DNA from: Allocoprobacillus halotolerans
Lineage (GTDB): Bacteria > Bacillota_I > Bacilli_A > Erysipelotrichales > Coprobacillaceae
Length of the DNA: 64,000 nucleotides
Assembly (NCBI RefSeq): GCF_024399475.1
Contig: NZ_CP101620.1
Coordinates: 1,407,608-1,471,607 of the forward strand
Direction: 5' to 3'
Positions 8,351 through 18,993 of the stretch are shown here, one piece after another (position 1 is the first letter of the stretch; each line of letters starts with the position of its first letter). The notes beneath the pieces are model-generated. The model was not told the origin of the DNA, did not search any database, and saw nothing but the letters and a program-made list of their open reading frames with translations. Made by a program: the position numbers and the translations under genes.

Positions 8351-11300
8351 AAATCATGAAATTAAAAAAGTATTAGTTATTGGCTCTGGTCCCATTATTA
8401 TTGGACAGGCAGCTGAATTTGATTATGCTGGAACACAGGCTTGTCGTGCTTTAAAAGAAGAAGGTGTGGAAGTTGTTTTAATCAATTCCAATCCAGCGAC
8501 AATTATGACTGATCAGGATATTGCAGATAAAGTATACATAGAACCATTAACTGTCCCGGTTGTCAAACATTTAATTGAAGTAGAAAAGCCAGATAGTTTA
8601 TTACCAACATTGGGTGGACAAAATGCTTTAAATATCGCAATGGCATTAGCTGATGAAGGCTTTTGGAAAAACATCATGTGCGTACAATTGGTACATCAAC
8701 AGATACTATTAAATTAGCGGAAGATCGTTTGGAATTTAAAACTTTAATGGAAAAAATCAATGAACCATGTGCGGCTTCTACGGTCGTTAATCATGTTGAT
8801 GAAGCATTAGATTTTGCAAAAAAGATTGGTTATCCAGTTGTTGTCAGACCGGCTTATACATTAGGTGGTACTGGTGGAGGTATTGCAAATAACGAAGAAG
8901 AATTACATCATATTTGTTCTAATGGCTTACGTTTATCTCGTGTTAGCCAATGTTTGATTGAAAGATGTATTGCAGGATGGAAAGAGATTGAATATGAAGT
9001 CATGCGTGATAGTCATGGTAATTGTATTACCGTATGTAATATGGAAAATCTTGACCCTGTTGGTGTGCATACGGGTGATAGTATTGTCGTAGCACCAAGT
9101 CAGACCTTATCTGATAAAGAATATCAAATGTTAAGAAGTTCAGCTTTAAATATTATTACAGCCTTAAATATTCAAGGTGGATGTAATGTACAATATGCTT
9201 TAAATCCTAATAGTTTTGAATATTGTGTGATTGAAGTTAATCCACGTGTTTCTCGTTCTTCAGCTTTGGCTTCTAAAGCAACTGGTGATCCTATTGCTAA
9301 GTTGGCAGCTAAAATTGCCTTGGGTTATACATTGGATGAAATTATTAATGCAGTTACAGGAAAAACATATGCATCTTATGAACCAACATTGGATTATATT
9401 GTATGTAAGATTCCAAAATGGCCTTTTGATAAATTTGTTGGTGCATCAAGAAAACTTGGAACACAGATGAAAGCAACGGGAGAAGTCATGAGTATTTGTC
9501 ATAATTTTGAAGGTGCTTTTATGAAAGCTTTACGTTCTCTTGAACAAAATATTTATGATTTACATATTCCTGAAGTTGATGGATTATCATTGGATGAATT
9601 AAAAGTGAAGTTAAAAGATGTCGATGATCATCGTATCTTTGTAGTAGCAGAGGCTTTAAGACAGGGTATGAGTGAACAGAATATTCATGATATTACACGT
9701 ATAGATTGCTGGTTTATTGATAAGATCAAACATCTCGTGGAAGTGGAAGAACAGTTAAAAACACAACCATTAACAGTTGATTTATTAAAACTAGCCAAAA
9801 GATTAGAATTTCCAGATCGAATCATTGCCAAATATACCAATCAAACAACACAAGCGATTCATCAAATGCGTTTAGAGAATGATATTGAAGCTGTTTATAA
9901 AACAGTGGATACATGTGCAGCTGAATTTGATGCCACAACACCTTATTATTATTCAGTCTATGGTGGTTATAATGAAGTCAAGCCACAAAATCAAAAGAAA
10001 AAATTATGGTTTTAGGTTCAGGTCCTATTCGTATTGGACAAGGTATTGAATTTGATTACTGTTCAGTCCATTGTGTATGGGCATTAAAACAAGCAGGATA
10101 TGATACAATTATTGTCAACAACAATCCTGAAACAGTATCAACTGACTTTGATATTGCTGATCGTTTGTATTTTGAACCATTAACACCTGAAGATGTTGAA
10201 AGTATTGTACGTATTGAAAAACCTGATGGAGCAATTGTCCAATTTGGTGGACAAACAGCCATTAAATTAACCAAAGCTTTAATGGAAATGGGTGTACCTA
10301 TTTTAGGAACATCAGCTGATAATGTAGATGCAGCAGAAGATCGTGAAAGATTTGATGAAATCTTACAACGTTGTGAAATTGATAGACCAAAAGGATCAAC
10401 TGTTTTTACAACACAAGAAGCTTTAGAAGTGGCACATCGTTTAGGGTATCCTGTTTTAGTGAGACCATCTTATGTCTTAGGTGGTGCTGGCATGGAAATC
10501 GCATTAAATGATGGTGATATTAAAAAGTTCATGGATATTATCAATCGACAATATCAGGAACATCCAATCTTGATAGATAAATATTTATCTGGAAAAGAAG
10601 TGGAAGTGGATGCGATTTGTGATGAGTATGGTGTCTTAATACCAGGTATTATGGAACACGTAGAACGTGCAGGTGTCCATAGTGGTGATAGTATTTCCGT
10701 TTATCCACCACAAAAAATCAAACCAGAAATTAAAGATGTGATTGTTGATTATACACAAAGACTCGCCAAAGCTTTACATGTCATTGGACTTATCAATATT
10801 CAGTTTATTGTTTATGAGGATCAAGTTTATGTCATTGAAGTGAATCCACGTTCTTCTCGTACGATTCCATATATTTCTAAAGTCACAGATATTCATGTTG
10901 TTGATGTTGCTACTCATGTGATTATGGGACAATCAATTCAAGAACAAGGATATACTTATGGTTTAGCCAAAGAAAAAGACACAGTTGCCATTAAAATGCC
11001 AGTCTTCTCATTTGAAAAAATTACTGGAGCTGAAATTAGTTTAGGCCCTGAAATGAAATCAACAGGAGAAGTTTTAGGTGTATCACATGATTTTGATGAA
11101 GCAATTTATAAAGCTTTTATAGCGACAGGTATTGATTTACCAAAGAAAAAGAATATTATCTGTACAATTAAAGATAGTGCTAAAGAAGAATTCTTACCTA
11201 TCGCCAAAAAGTATTATCAATTTGGTTATGATATTTATGCGACAATTGGAACTTTTACTTATTTAATTGAACACGGTGTACCTGCACATCTTGTCAATCG

Positions 11301-11535
11301 TATTGCTGATAAGAAAAATACAATCTTTGATTTGATGTTGACAGATACTGTTGATCTCATTATTGATATTCCAACAAGAAATAATAATTTAAAAGATGGT
11401 TTTATGATTCGTCGTTTTGCAGTTGAAGCAGGTATTCCTATTTATACTTCTTTAGATACTGCTCAAGCATTAATTAATTGTCTTGAAAAAAGACATCAAG
11501 GCGATACATCATTAATTGATATTACAAAAATATAG
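8343..11535 (+). pseudogene. carB: Carbamoyl phosphate synthase large subunit, with two single-base frameshifts
   Basis: Synthetase subunit that builds carbamoyl phosphate from bicarbonate, ammonia and two ATP. The full span codes for ~1063 residues, the normal length, and both ATP-grasp halves are complete: N-half motifs [19 protein letters not shown] and GGQNALN, C-half motifs [18 protein letters not shown] and GGQTAIKL, then an MGS-like regulatory domain. The frame breaks twice. Near 8660 DEGF must be followed by [12 protein letters not shown], so a T run is one base short. Near 10000 QKKK must be followed by IMVLGSGP, so an A run is one base short. Everything else is conserved, so a sequencing slip is at least as likely as true inactivation. 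Operon partner of carA. Confidence 0.93.
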
Positions 11536-11542
11536 TTTGTTT

Positions 11543-11593
11543 CAATCGACAATAATGCTGATGATATATTGCATTGTTGTCGATTGTTTTTTG
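11543..11593 (+). terminator. Terminator of carAB
   Basis: A 16-base stem (CAATCGACAATAATGC with its complement, one wobble) around a 12-base loop, then six T residues; it starts 7 bases after the carB stop. Confidence 0.85.
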
Positions 11594-11704
11594 ATTAACA
11601 AAACATTGTCGAAAATTACTTGTCAACGCTAATGAAAGAATATTGACAATATGTTATAATGGTAAAAGATAAAGAAAAAGAGGAGTTGAATGAATTATTA
11701 ATTA

Positions 11705-12856
11705 ATGAATAAAAATAAAGTTGTCTTAGAATTTTCGTATGATAAAGATACACATACAGTGACAAAAATTATTCGTATTATACATCCTGAATATGCTCCT
11801 CTAGGAATTGTAGAATATAAAACAGGAATTACAAGAAAAGCATTAAATAATTGGTGGAAAGACCGTTCTATTCCTGCTTCAAGAAGTCAATTTAAAGAAG
11901 TTATGACTCAAATGGATATTCAGTCATCTGTGGAATTACTTGAAAGATGTTTTGGATTAAGTTTAAGTGATTAATATTGGATAAAAGAAGTTGATTCTGA
12001 TATCCATTGGGAAGATATTAACTTTTTTAATAATGATTTTAGTGCAGACATGGGAAAACTGTTAATGGGGCAAATCAATTATTCTTGTGATTTGGATATT
12101 TTTAGTCCTGATAATTCAAGTGATGGCAATTTAAAAAAGAAATGGAAAATTATTAATGGTGTACGTTATCTTGTAAAAGGTGGGAACAGTTTCAATAATC
12201 AAGAACCTTTTAATGAAATCATAGCGACAAAACTCTATGAAAGAATACTTGATCAAAACGACTATGTCCCTTATCAGTTGCTTGAAGAAAATAGTACATT
12301 TTATAGTGCCTGACCAACAATGGTTCATACAGATGAAGAACTTGTATTAGCTTATTATATTGATCGTACAATCATGCAAAGAGGAAATGATTCTTTATAT
12401 CATCATTTTTTAAAAGCCTGTCAAACACTCGGTATTCCCAATGCAAAGTTAAGTATTGATAAAATGATTGTTTGTGACTATATTATTGCCAATTATGATC
12501 GTCATTATCGTAATTTTGGAGCTTTGAGAAATACTGTAACATTAGAATGGGAAGGCATTGCACCTCTTTATGATAGCAGAAGCTCGTTATGGGCAACATT
12601 ACCAACCTCAATGATTGGAAGTTCTTATAAAAGTAAGCCATTTAACTCTTTACCTGAAGAACAATTAGAACTTGTAGAAGATTTATCTTGGTTAGACGTC
12701 ACTAAACTTAAAGAATTTGATAAAGAGGTAGAGGATATTCTTAACAGAAACCCATTGATGGATGAAAGTAGAGTTCAAGCAATTGTTCAACAAGTTCATT
12801 TGAGAATTGAAAAGATATCAATGTTAAAAAAGAGAATATATGATATAAAAAAATAG
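11705..12856 (+). pseudogene. HipA-like kinase gene with two in-frame stop codons
   Basis: One continuous frame of ~383 codons broken by TAA at 11972-11974 (SLSD*YWIKE, simplest as CAA to TAA) and TGA at 12311-12313 (FYSA*PTMV). The C-terminal half resembles HipA-type Ser/Thr kinases: VKGGNSFNNQEPFNE near the nucleotide site, the catalytic-loop-like IANYDRHYRNFG, and PLYDSRSS where the metal-binding motif would be DSGSS, so a key glycine is arginine. The N-terminal ~90 residues look like a small HTH-type segment. A possible earlier start with GAGGAG (ATG at 11690) also runs into TAA. Several independent lesions make this a true pseudogene. A shared terminator hairpin ends it. Confidence 0.72.
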
Positions 12857-12871
12857 CCATTGGCTATTTTT
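12850..12871. terminator. Bidirectional terminator
   Basis: AAAATAGCC/GGCTATTTT with a three-base loop between convergent genes; A and T runs on both sides let it serve both strands. Confidence 0.75.
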
Positions 12872-14099
12872 AAATTTTTTGAGCTTTCACAAAGAAGAAA
12901 AGTCCAAGTATAAACATAATGGCTAGTGAACCAACACCAATATTCATCATTCCTGTGATTTGAGAAATCAATGAAACAAGAGTTGTTCCCATAAAAGAAG
13001 CCCCTTTACCACAAATATCATATAAACCAAAATATTCACCTGAACGATTAGCAGGGATAATTTTTGCATAATAAGAACGTGATAGAGATTGAATAGCGCC
13101 TTGAAAGATACCAACCCCAATAGCTAAGATCCAAAATTGATATTGTTGTTGGAGAGTGATTCCATATAAGGCAATTAAGAAATAAGCAAAAATACATATT
13201 TTAATCAGTTTTGTATTTTCAACACTACTGCTTAATTTTCCAAAAATTAAGGCAGCTGGAAAAGCCACGATTTGTGTTAATAATAATGCTAATAATAATC
13301 CAGTTGTATTTAATCCTAATGCTGTACCATAGGCAGTTGCCATATCAATGATTGTATAAACACCATCAATATAAAAGAAAAAGGCAATTAAGAAGAATAG
13401 AACTTTTGGATTATTTTTTAATTCACCAAAGATATTTTTTAAACGTGTAAAACTTGCTGATACAAAATGTTTTTCTTTTTCTAAATAATAAGTTTGATAA
13501 TACCCTTGAAGTAATGGCACAGATAATAATAACCACCATAAAGCAATCAATACAAAACAAATGCTCATAGCGATTTCCATTGTTAAATTGAGTTTATCAT
13601 AAAATAAGACAAGTGCTAAACTTCCTATAAAAGGAATACAGCTTCCAATATAACCCCAAGCATAACCTTTAGCGGAAACATTATCCATACGCTCAGGTGT
13701 TGTAATATCTGTCAACATAGAATCGTAAAATACTAAACTTAATGAATATGCAGATTTCACAATCACAAATAAACATAAAAACCATAACCATGAAGATGTA
13801 AAACCAAGTAAAATACATCCTAAAGCACCAATTAATAAGGCTATCATAAAAAGTTTTTTCTTCCAACCTTTAAAATCAGATGCCGTTCCTAGTATCGGTC
13901 CTAAAATTGCAGTGATAATTGTCGCAATAGATGTTGCATAACCCCAGAATGCTAGATAGTTTGTTTCAGATACATTGGCTGAAGTGGCTAAAAAATTAAA
14001 ATAAATAGGCATGATTGTAGAAACAAGTAAAGTAAAAGCCGAATTTCCTACATCATATAAAATCCATTTCTTTTCTAAAGCAGTTGTTTTAGATAGCAT
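12870..14099 (-). CDS. MFS exporter, UMF1 (Atg22-like) family
   Basis: Membrane transporter with ~12 hydrophobic segments, recognised as UMF1/Atg22-like MFS by its opening (EKKWILYDVGNSAFTLLVSTI) and the loop GTASDFKGWKK between helices 2 and 3. Substrate unknown. I choose ATG 14099 (MLSKTTALEKKW) because AAAGGAGA ends 6 bases upstream; an earlier ATG seven codons up would translate that Shine-Dalgarno. The start overlaps the end of the upstream phospholipase-like gene by 11 bases, so the two are one transcript. Confidence 0.88.
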   Translation of the reverse strand: MLSKTTALEKKWILYDVGNSAFTLLVSTIMPIYFNFLATSANVSETNYLAFWGYATSIATIITAILGPILGTASDFKGWKKKLFMIALLIGALGCILLGFTSSWLWFLCLFVIVKSAYSLSLVFYDSMLTDITTPERMDNVSAKGYAWGYIGSCIPFIGSLALVLFYDKLNLTMEIAMSICFVLIALWWLLLSVPLLQGYYQTYYLEKEKHFVSASFTRLKNIFGELKNNPKVLFFLIAFFFYIDGVYTIIDMATAYGTALGLNTTGLLLALLLTQIVAFPAALIFGKLSSSVENTKLIKICIFAYFLIALYGITLQQQYQFWILAIGVGIFQGAIQSLSRSYYAKIIPANRSGEYFGLYDICGKGASFMGTTLVSLISQITGMMNIGVGSLAIMFILGLFFFVKAQKI

Positions 14100-14942
14100 A
14101 GTCTTTCTCCTTTTCATAACTTAAAACAGGAATATCCTGCCATCCTTCATGAGCACTAAAATGATTTAAAAAATCGTGACTCAAGGCTTCGTTCTTTGTT
14201 AAGTAAGCATAATAGTTTTCACTTAGCATCAAACAATGAGGAATGGATTTTTTCATAAGTTTTTCTAAACGTAGGTTACTATCATCACATTCGTGATGTG
14301 GTTTTACATCCATTAATAAACCACGATAACCTTTGTATTTACCAGAAATCAATAAGAACGTCTTGACTAATGTTCTGATGATTGGTTGATGACTGGCAAG
14401 AATACGATTATATGTTTTCATTGATTTGAGTGTTGATAATATTTGTTGATTTGTAAATTGTGGAAAGAATGTCTGAATGACTTTGGCATTATCCATTGTT
14501 GGATTTAAATGCTTTGTTAAATCAGTATAAAGAGGTTTATGCTGACGCTGCAATAAAAGATATTTATCCATTTCACATTCAATCAGTGAATGTGAAACAT
14601 GCGAAACTTCAATCTTCTTTTCAATATAACTATGACATTCATAATCTAAAGCAAAATGAGCAATAAAACCTAACATATAAGCAATCTTGGCTTCACGATG
14701 ACTTTTTTCTAAAATGACATGACGTGAACTTTCAAAGAAATCATAGGCTTTTTGTTTATGCATAGCACTTCCCCAACGATTTAAATCGTTATAATGATAA
14801 ATTTGATAATAGAAAAAAATATCAGGTCCATGTAATCCTATTTCATAAAGATCTTGATGTTCTTGAATGATTTTTTGAATATGGGCTGGATAGACTTTTT
14901 CATTTCTTCCCCAAAACAATAATGCGTATATATGGCTGGCAT
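14089..14942 (-). pseudogene. Zinc-dependent phospholipase C family protein, one frameshift near the start
   Basis: Resembles the bacterial zinc-dependent phospholipase C-like family of alpha-helical proteins rich in histidine and aspartate. ATG 14942 has AGGAGGGG 7 bases upstream and begins with the family signature MPAIYTHYCFG. About ten codons in (around 14910-14918) the frame shifts; the remaining 275 residues continue in another frame as GRNEKVYPAHI...LYEIGLHGPDIFFYY. A single base missing from the TTTTGGGG run explains it. Later residues AHFALDYECHSYIE carry likely metal ligands. Co-transcribed with the MFS gene downstream. Otherwise intact. Confidence 0.78.
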
Positions 14943-15022
14943 ATATGAACCCCTCCTAACGTGTATATCTTACCACAAAAATATCAAAATAATGTAAAAA
15001 ATATATAAAATATTTGTAATGA

Positions 15023-15053
15023 ATACCATCATAGGGACATCCTATGATGGTAT
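15023..15053 (-). terminator. Hairpin after the flavodoxin gene
   Basis: ATACCATCATAGG and its exact complement around a four- to five-base loop, adjoining the stop codon of the minus-strand flavodoxin gene. The T-run is poor, so it may be a weak terminator or 3'-end stabiliser. Confidence 0.55.
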
Positions 15054-15532
15054 TATAGAGCTTTTTCAAGCTGCTGGATGAGTAATTGTTGGTCTTGCAC
15101 GTTTGGATGGGATAAAGCCTGATCAAAGTTTTCTATCATAGGTAAGAATTTTTCAGGTTGTGTTTGAGTCATTTGTTCGTAACGTTTTCTAACAGAAAGA
15201 GGCATTTTTCCCTGACACATAAATTCTGCAATATTTTCATTATCCTTGGCAATATAATCTTTAACACGTTGCATAATACGATTAAAATATTCCTGACTTC
15301 CACCAAAACCAGCAGTTCCAAATAAGAGTATTTTTTGATGATGGAGTTGTTTTAAATATGTTTGAATAGCTTCATCACAAGTTCCTTTATCAGTCCAAAA
15401 ACCAATAAACAGATAATCAGCTTGTAAAGGAGCTTGCTGAGCTTTACCGTAATAACAGCACTCTTCTTTGAAGTGATTATGAATTGTTTTGGCATTACCA
15501 GTTGGACTTGAAAAAATAACAGCATATGACAT
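15053..15532 (-). CDS. Flavodoxin family protein
   Basis: 159 residues with the FMN phosphate-binding loop SSPTGNAKTI near the N-terminus, the aromatic FMN contact GFWTDKG around residue 54, and LFGTAGFGGS near residue 80. The C-terminal part (CQGKMPLSVRKRYEQM) is typical of a gut-bacterial flavodoxin subfamily; relatives close to the BilS flavodoxin have similar features, but I cannot confirm that assignment and see no bilR neighbour. Presumed cytosolic electron carrier. It is transcribed divergently from the VanY-like gene. Confidence 0.82.
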   Translation of the reverse strand: MSYAVIFSSPTGNAKTIHNHFKEECCYYGKAQQAPLQADYLFIGFWTDKGTCDEAIQTYLKQLHHQKILLFGTAGFGGSQEYFNRIMQRVKDYIAKDNENIAEFMCQGKMPLSVRKRYEQMTQTQPEKFLPMIENFDQALSHPNVQDQQLLIQQLEKAL

Positions 15533-15630
15533 AAATAAACCTTAAATTATAGACATTATAGGAATTTATGGAAATGTTGTCAAATTAAATAAATTTATAA
15601 AAAATTAAGGAATTTTTTGTATGTTTGGTT

Positions 15631-15636
15631 TATAAT
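15631..15636 (+). promoter_or_regulatory. Likely -10 box for the VanY-dut-CapA unit
   Basis: TATAAT at 15631-15636, 52 bases before the ATG at 15688; no convincing -35 box is seen. Confidence 0.4.
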
Positions 15637-15687
15637 GTAAGCCAAATAAGGGTATAGTTTTATTAAATGAAACGGAAGGAGGAAATC

Positions 15688-16581
15688 ATGAAAAAGATTA
15701 TTGGATTCATGCTTGCTTTTTTAGTGATAACAGGATGCCAAGCAAAAGATGATGAAGCACCCGTTTTATCTTTGTCTAAATCAAGAGTACAGATAGCGTT
15801 AAATGAATCTATTGATTATCTTCAATATGTTGAAAAAGCATACGATAAGAAAGATGGAGATTTAATTAAGCAAGTGAATTATACTACGATTGATACATCT
15901 ACAGTTGGAAAAAAGACGATTCATTATGATGTGAAAGATCAAGCAGGTAATCAAAGTCAAACAGATTTAATTGTGGATGTTGTAGAATATTTTGGAGATT
16001 TGATTAATCCAGTGACAGCACAGGCAGATATTGTTGAAAACCCTGATGATGTGACTGTTCTTGTCAATAAATTACATGAAATTCCTGAAGGATGGAAACC
16101 TGATGATTTAGAAAAAGTCATCGATTGTAGTCAAAAATTACGTCATGAAGCTAACGAGGCTTATACAAGGTTTTATCAGGCAGCGAAAGTGAAGGGAATT
16201 GATATTTATACAATTTCTGGTTATCGTGAACCTGAAACACAAGAGTTATATTGGAATAATGTCGTGAAAGTGTCTGGTGAAGAACATGCTATTCAATATA
16301 ATGCGTATCCTCGTCGTAGTGAACATGAACTTGGTTTATGTGTGGATGTTTCCTATACAACAGAAGGTGATCGTTTGAGTGAAAAGGTTGCTGATAGTGC
16401 ATTAGGAAAGTTTATTGAAAGCGATGCTTATCAATATGGCTTTATTTTACGTTATCCTAAAGATAAAGTACGTATCACAGGTTATAATTATGAGCCATGG
16501 CATATCCGTTATGTTGGGGTTGAACTGGCAACTCAATTACATAATGAAAACAAAACATTAGAAGAATATTATGAAGGTTAA
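15688..16581 (+). CDS. VanY-type D-alanyl-D-alanine carboxypeptidase, lipoprotein
   Basis: 297 residues. ATG 15688 follows AGGAGG; an earlier in-frame ATG (15667) would translate that site. Signal peptide MKKIIGFMLAFLVITGC ends in a lipobox with Cys17, so the protein is membrane-tethered outside the cell. Residues ~30-105 form an Ig-like/bacterial-adhesion-type fold (KYVEKAYDKKDGDL region). The C-terminal half is a peptidase M15 domain: zinc motif SEHELGLCVDV near residue 210 and EPWHIRYVG near 270, with SGYRE earlier. It trims the terminal D-Ala of peptidoglycan stem peptides. First gene of a tight three-gene unit with dut and the CapA lipoprotein. Confidence 0.9.
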   Translation: MKKIIGFMLAFLVITGCQAKDDEAPVLSLSKSRVQIALNESIDYLQYVEKAYDKKDGDLIKQVNYTTIDTSTVGKKTIHYDVKDQAGNQSQTDLIVDVVEYFGDLINPVTAQADIVENPDDVTVLVNKLHEIPEGWKPDDLEKVIDCSQKLRHEANEAYTRFYQAAKVKGIDIYTISGYREPETQELYWNNVVKVSGEEHAIQYNAYPRRSEHELGLCVDVSYTTEGDRLSEKVADSALGKFIESDAYQYGFILRYPKDKVRITGYNYEPWHIRYVGVELATQLHNENKTLEEYYEG

Positions 16582-16592
16582 GGAGAACAAGT

Positions 16593-17102
16593 ATGACAAC
16601 AGCAAAATTTTATAAAGTATCTTATCAACAATTTGAAGAAGCGTATTTAGATTATGATTCCAAAGCAACATCTAAACAAATTCAAGAAGTCTATGATGCG
16701 ATTCAACTTCCAAAACGTGCAACAAAAGGATCAGCAGGATATGATTTTTATACACCAATAGATATTTGTTTAAAACCACAGGAAACGATTAAGATTCCAA
16801 CAGGGATTCGTTGTGAAATGAATGAAAGATGGGTTTTGATGATATATCCAAGAAGTGGTTTAGGGTTTAAGTATCGTTTACAGTTAAATAATACAGTTGG
16901 TGTGATTGACAGTGATTATTTTTATTCTGATAATGAAGGACATATTTTTATCAAGATGACAAATGACACAAATGAAAATAAGACTGTTGAAGTTTTGGCA
17001 GGTCAAGGCGTTGCACAAGGTATATTTATGCAATATGGTATTGTTGAAGATGATGATGCAAGTGAAACACGTAATGGTGGATTTGGGAGTACGACAAAAT
17101 AA
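16593..17102 (+). CDS. dut: dUTP diphosphatase
   Basis: Trimeric dUTPase, 169 residues, hydrolysing dUTP to dUMP. All five family motifs are visible: AGYDFYTP (1), PRSGLGFK (2), GVIDSDY (3), GQGVAQGIF (4) and RNGGFGST (5). A family-typical N-terminal extension of ~45 residues precedes motif 1. AAGGAG is 8 bases upstream of the ATG. The stop codon touches the start of the next gene with no gap. Confidence 0.95.
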   Translation: MTTAKFYKVSYQQFEEAYLDYDSKATSKQIQEVYDAIQLPKRATKGSAGYDFYTPIDICLKPQETIKIPTGIRCEMNERWVLMIYPRSGLGFKYRLQLNNTVGVIDSDYFYSDNEGHIFIKMTNDTNENKTVEVLAGQGVAQGIFMQYGIVEDDDASETRNGGFGSTTK

Positions 17103-18227
17103 ATGAAGAAAATTCTTTTATGGGTAGTGGTAGCACTATTGATTGGTGGTTGTCAAAAAACAACACCTAAACAAGAAGCATCTAAACAAGTTGAAGATGA
17201 CATTGTTTCATTTGTTGCTGTAGGGGATAATTTAATGCATCAAAAATTATTAGATGGAGCAAAAACAGAAGATGGTTATGACTTTTCTCCGTATTATACA
17301 AATATCAAACCTTATATTGAACAGGCTGATTTAGCATTTGTTAATCAAGAAACAATTTTAGGTGGTGGTAAACCTTCAGGATATCCATATTTTAATACAC
17401 CTGATGAAATGGCAAAGAATTTACATGATGTTGGTTTTGATATTGTTAATGGCTCAACCAATCATGCATTAGATCAAGGATACAAAGGTGTTCAACATTC
17501 TTTAGAAGTTTTTAAACAATATCCTGATATGACTTATATTGGTTTATATGAATCAAAAGATGATCGTATACAAGTTGTTGAGAAAAATGGTTTACGTATT
17601 GCCTTTTTAACATATAATCAAACGCTAAATACAACTCAGGACTATCCATCTTATTGTATTCATGATTTTAATCAAGAACAGATCAAACAAGATGTTGAAA
17701 ATGCACAGGAAATCAGTGATATTATTATTGCCTCTTGTCATTGGGGTGTAGAAAACGATACTGAACCACAACCGTTTCAAAAGAAAAATGCAAAATTGTT
17801 AGCTGATTTAGGTGTCGATATTATTTTAGGAACACATACCCATACATTAGAACCCATTGAATGGATTGAAGGAAAAGATGGACATAAAACACTGTGTGCT
17901 TATAGTTTAGGTAATTTTATTAGTGGGATGTTAGAAGAAGAAACACAGTTAGGTGGTATGGTGTCATGTGATTTTCATAAAGTGGGTAGTGAATGGACAA
18001 TTGAAAATGTTTGTTTAACACCACTAATGAATCATTATGAGGCATCTGATTTAAAAGATGTCTATGATACAAGAGAGATGTTTACTGTATATAGATTAAA
18101 AGATTATACGGATGAACTTGCAAAAACTCATGCTTTGCAAGGTTATGAAGGAATTCAAATTTCTATTGCTCGTATGCAAGAAAAAGTGAAAGAAAGAGTA
18201 AGTAGTGATATTCAAATAGATATGTAA
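17103..18227 (+). CDS. CapA-family metallophosphatase-like lipoprotein
   Basis: 374 residues. Signal peptide ends in LLIGGC (lipobox, Cys17). The CapA/PgsA fold follows: AVGDNLMHQ near residue 40, NQETIL near 80, NGSTNHALDQG near 117, CHWGVEND near 205 and GTHTHTLEPIEW near 244, the metal-binding set of this calcineurin-like family. CapA proteins are tied to poly-gamma-glutamate capsule in Bacillus, but no capBC genes are here, so the substrate is unknown. The ATG directly follows the dut stop codon (TAAATG), so translation is coupled. Confidence 0.88.
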   Translation: MKKILLWVVVALLIGGCQKTTPKQEASKQVEDDIVSFVAVGDNLMHQKLLDGAKTEDGYDFSPYYTNIKPYIEQADLAFVNQETILGGGKPSGYPYFNTPDEMAKNLHDVGFDIVNGSTNHALDQGYKGVQHSLEVFKQYPDMTYIGLYESKDDRIQVVEKNGLRIAFLTYNQTLNTTQDYPSYCIHDFNQEQIKQDVENAQEISDIIIASCHWGVENDTEPQPFQKKNAKLLADLGVDIILGTHTHTLEPIEWIEGKDGHKTLCAYSLGNFISGMLEEETQLGGMVSCDFHKVGSEWTIENVCLTPLMNHYEASDLKDVYDTREMFTVYRLKDYTDELAKTHALQGYEGIQISIARMQEKVKERVSSDIQIDM

Positions 18228-18228
18228 G

Positions 18229-18250
18229 GAACATATGTTCCTTCCTTTTG
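18229..18250 (+). terminator. Short palindrome, possible terminator of the VanY-dut-CapA unit
   Basis: GGAACATATGTTCC immediately after the stop codon, followed by TTCCTTTTG. Short stem and broken T-run; weak. Confidence 0.4.
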
Positions 18251-18314
18251 TTAATGGAATGATGACGAAATTTTGACTATTATAGAAAAGCTCTATAAAA
18301 AAATGTAGAAGTAT

Positions 18315-18322
18315 GCTATAAT
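18315..18322 (+). promoter_or_regulatory. Extended -10 promoter of pssA
   Basis: TGCTATAAT, an extended -10 element, 36 bases before the pssA start; no clear -35 box. Confidence 0.5.
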
Positions 18323-18357
18323 ACAACCGTTAAAATAAAAAATGTGGGAGAAAGAGT

Positions 18358-18993
18358 ATGATTGGTTTTTATAATTATACTGTCATATTAACTTATTTAA
18401 GTTTAATAAGTGCTTTATTTGGTACCCATTTAGCTTTTAAAGGGAACTTTGGTGGTGCGCTTATTTGCTTATTATTAAGTGGTGCTTTTGATTCTTTTGA
18501 TGGAATGGTAGCACGTACAAAGAAAGACAGAACAGAAGAAGAAAGAAAATTTGGAATACAGATTGATTCATTAGCGGATATGTTTAGTTTTGGTATTTTT
18601 CCAGCTATTATTGGTTATACCATGATTAATTCTTTGCCGTTCAATGTAGTCTCTTGGGTATGGTTTGGTATTTTTGCTTTATATGCTTTATGTGCAATTA
18701 GTCGTTTGGGATATTTTAATGTTGTAGAAGAAATGCGTCAAAAAGAAACAACAGAAAAACGTAAGTATTATCAAGGCTTACCTGTAACAAGTGCAGCATT
18801 AATTTTTCCATCTGTGTATCTGTTAAGACATATTTTGACACCAGAAATGACGTATGCTATATATGCATGGGTAATGTTCTTTACAGCATGGGCATTTATT
18901 GTTAATTTTAAAGTGAGAAAACCAGGATTACCAGGTATTATAGGTATGCTTGTGATTGGTATTATCATTTGTGTAGGATTGTTGATGTTATGA
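18358..18993 (+). CDS. pssA: CDP-diacylglycerol-serine O-phosphatidyltransferase
   Basis: Membrane enzyme that makes phosphatidylserine from CDP-diacylglycerol and serine. 211 residues, about six hydrophobic segments. The CDP-alcohol phosphotransferase motif is clear around residues 44-74: DGMVAR, then G and two aspartates in FGIQIDSLAD. There is a GGGAG-type site before the ATG. The stop overlaps the start of psd (ATGA), so both enzymes of phosphatidylethanolamine synthesis are translationally coupled. Confidence 0.92.
   Translation: MIGFYNYTVILTYLSLISALFGTHLAFKGNFGGALICLLLSGAFDSFDGMVARTKKDRTEEERKFGIQIDSLADMFSFGIFPAIIGYTMINSLPFNVVSWVWFGIFALYALCAISRLGYFNVVEEMRQKETTEKRKYYQGLPVTSAALIFPSVYLLRHILTPEMTYAIYAWVMFFTAWAFIVNFKVRKPGLPGIIGMLVIGIIICVGLLML

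Noticed and set aside
11620-11660. Promoter TTGACA...TATAAT before the HipA-like pseudogene
   Set aside because: Both boxes exist but only six bases apart; no suitable -35 lies 17 bases from the TATAAT.
12300-12320. TGA read as an amino acid (alternative code)
   Set aside because: Several intact genes (for example gltD neighbours, prfA, pssA) end in TGA and use TGG for tryptophan; TGA inside frames occurs only in genes with other damage.
15053-15532. Bilirubin reductase operon member (BilS)
   Set aside because: The flavodoxin resembles that group, but no BilR-type reductase gene is next to it, so only the general family is reported.
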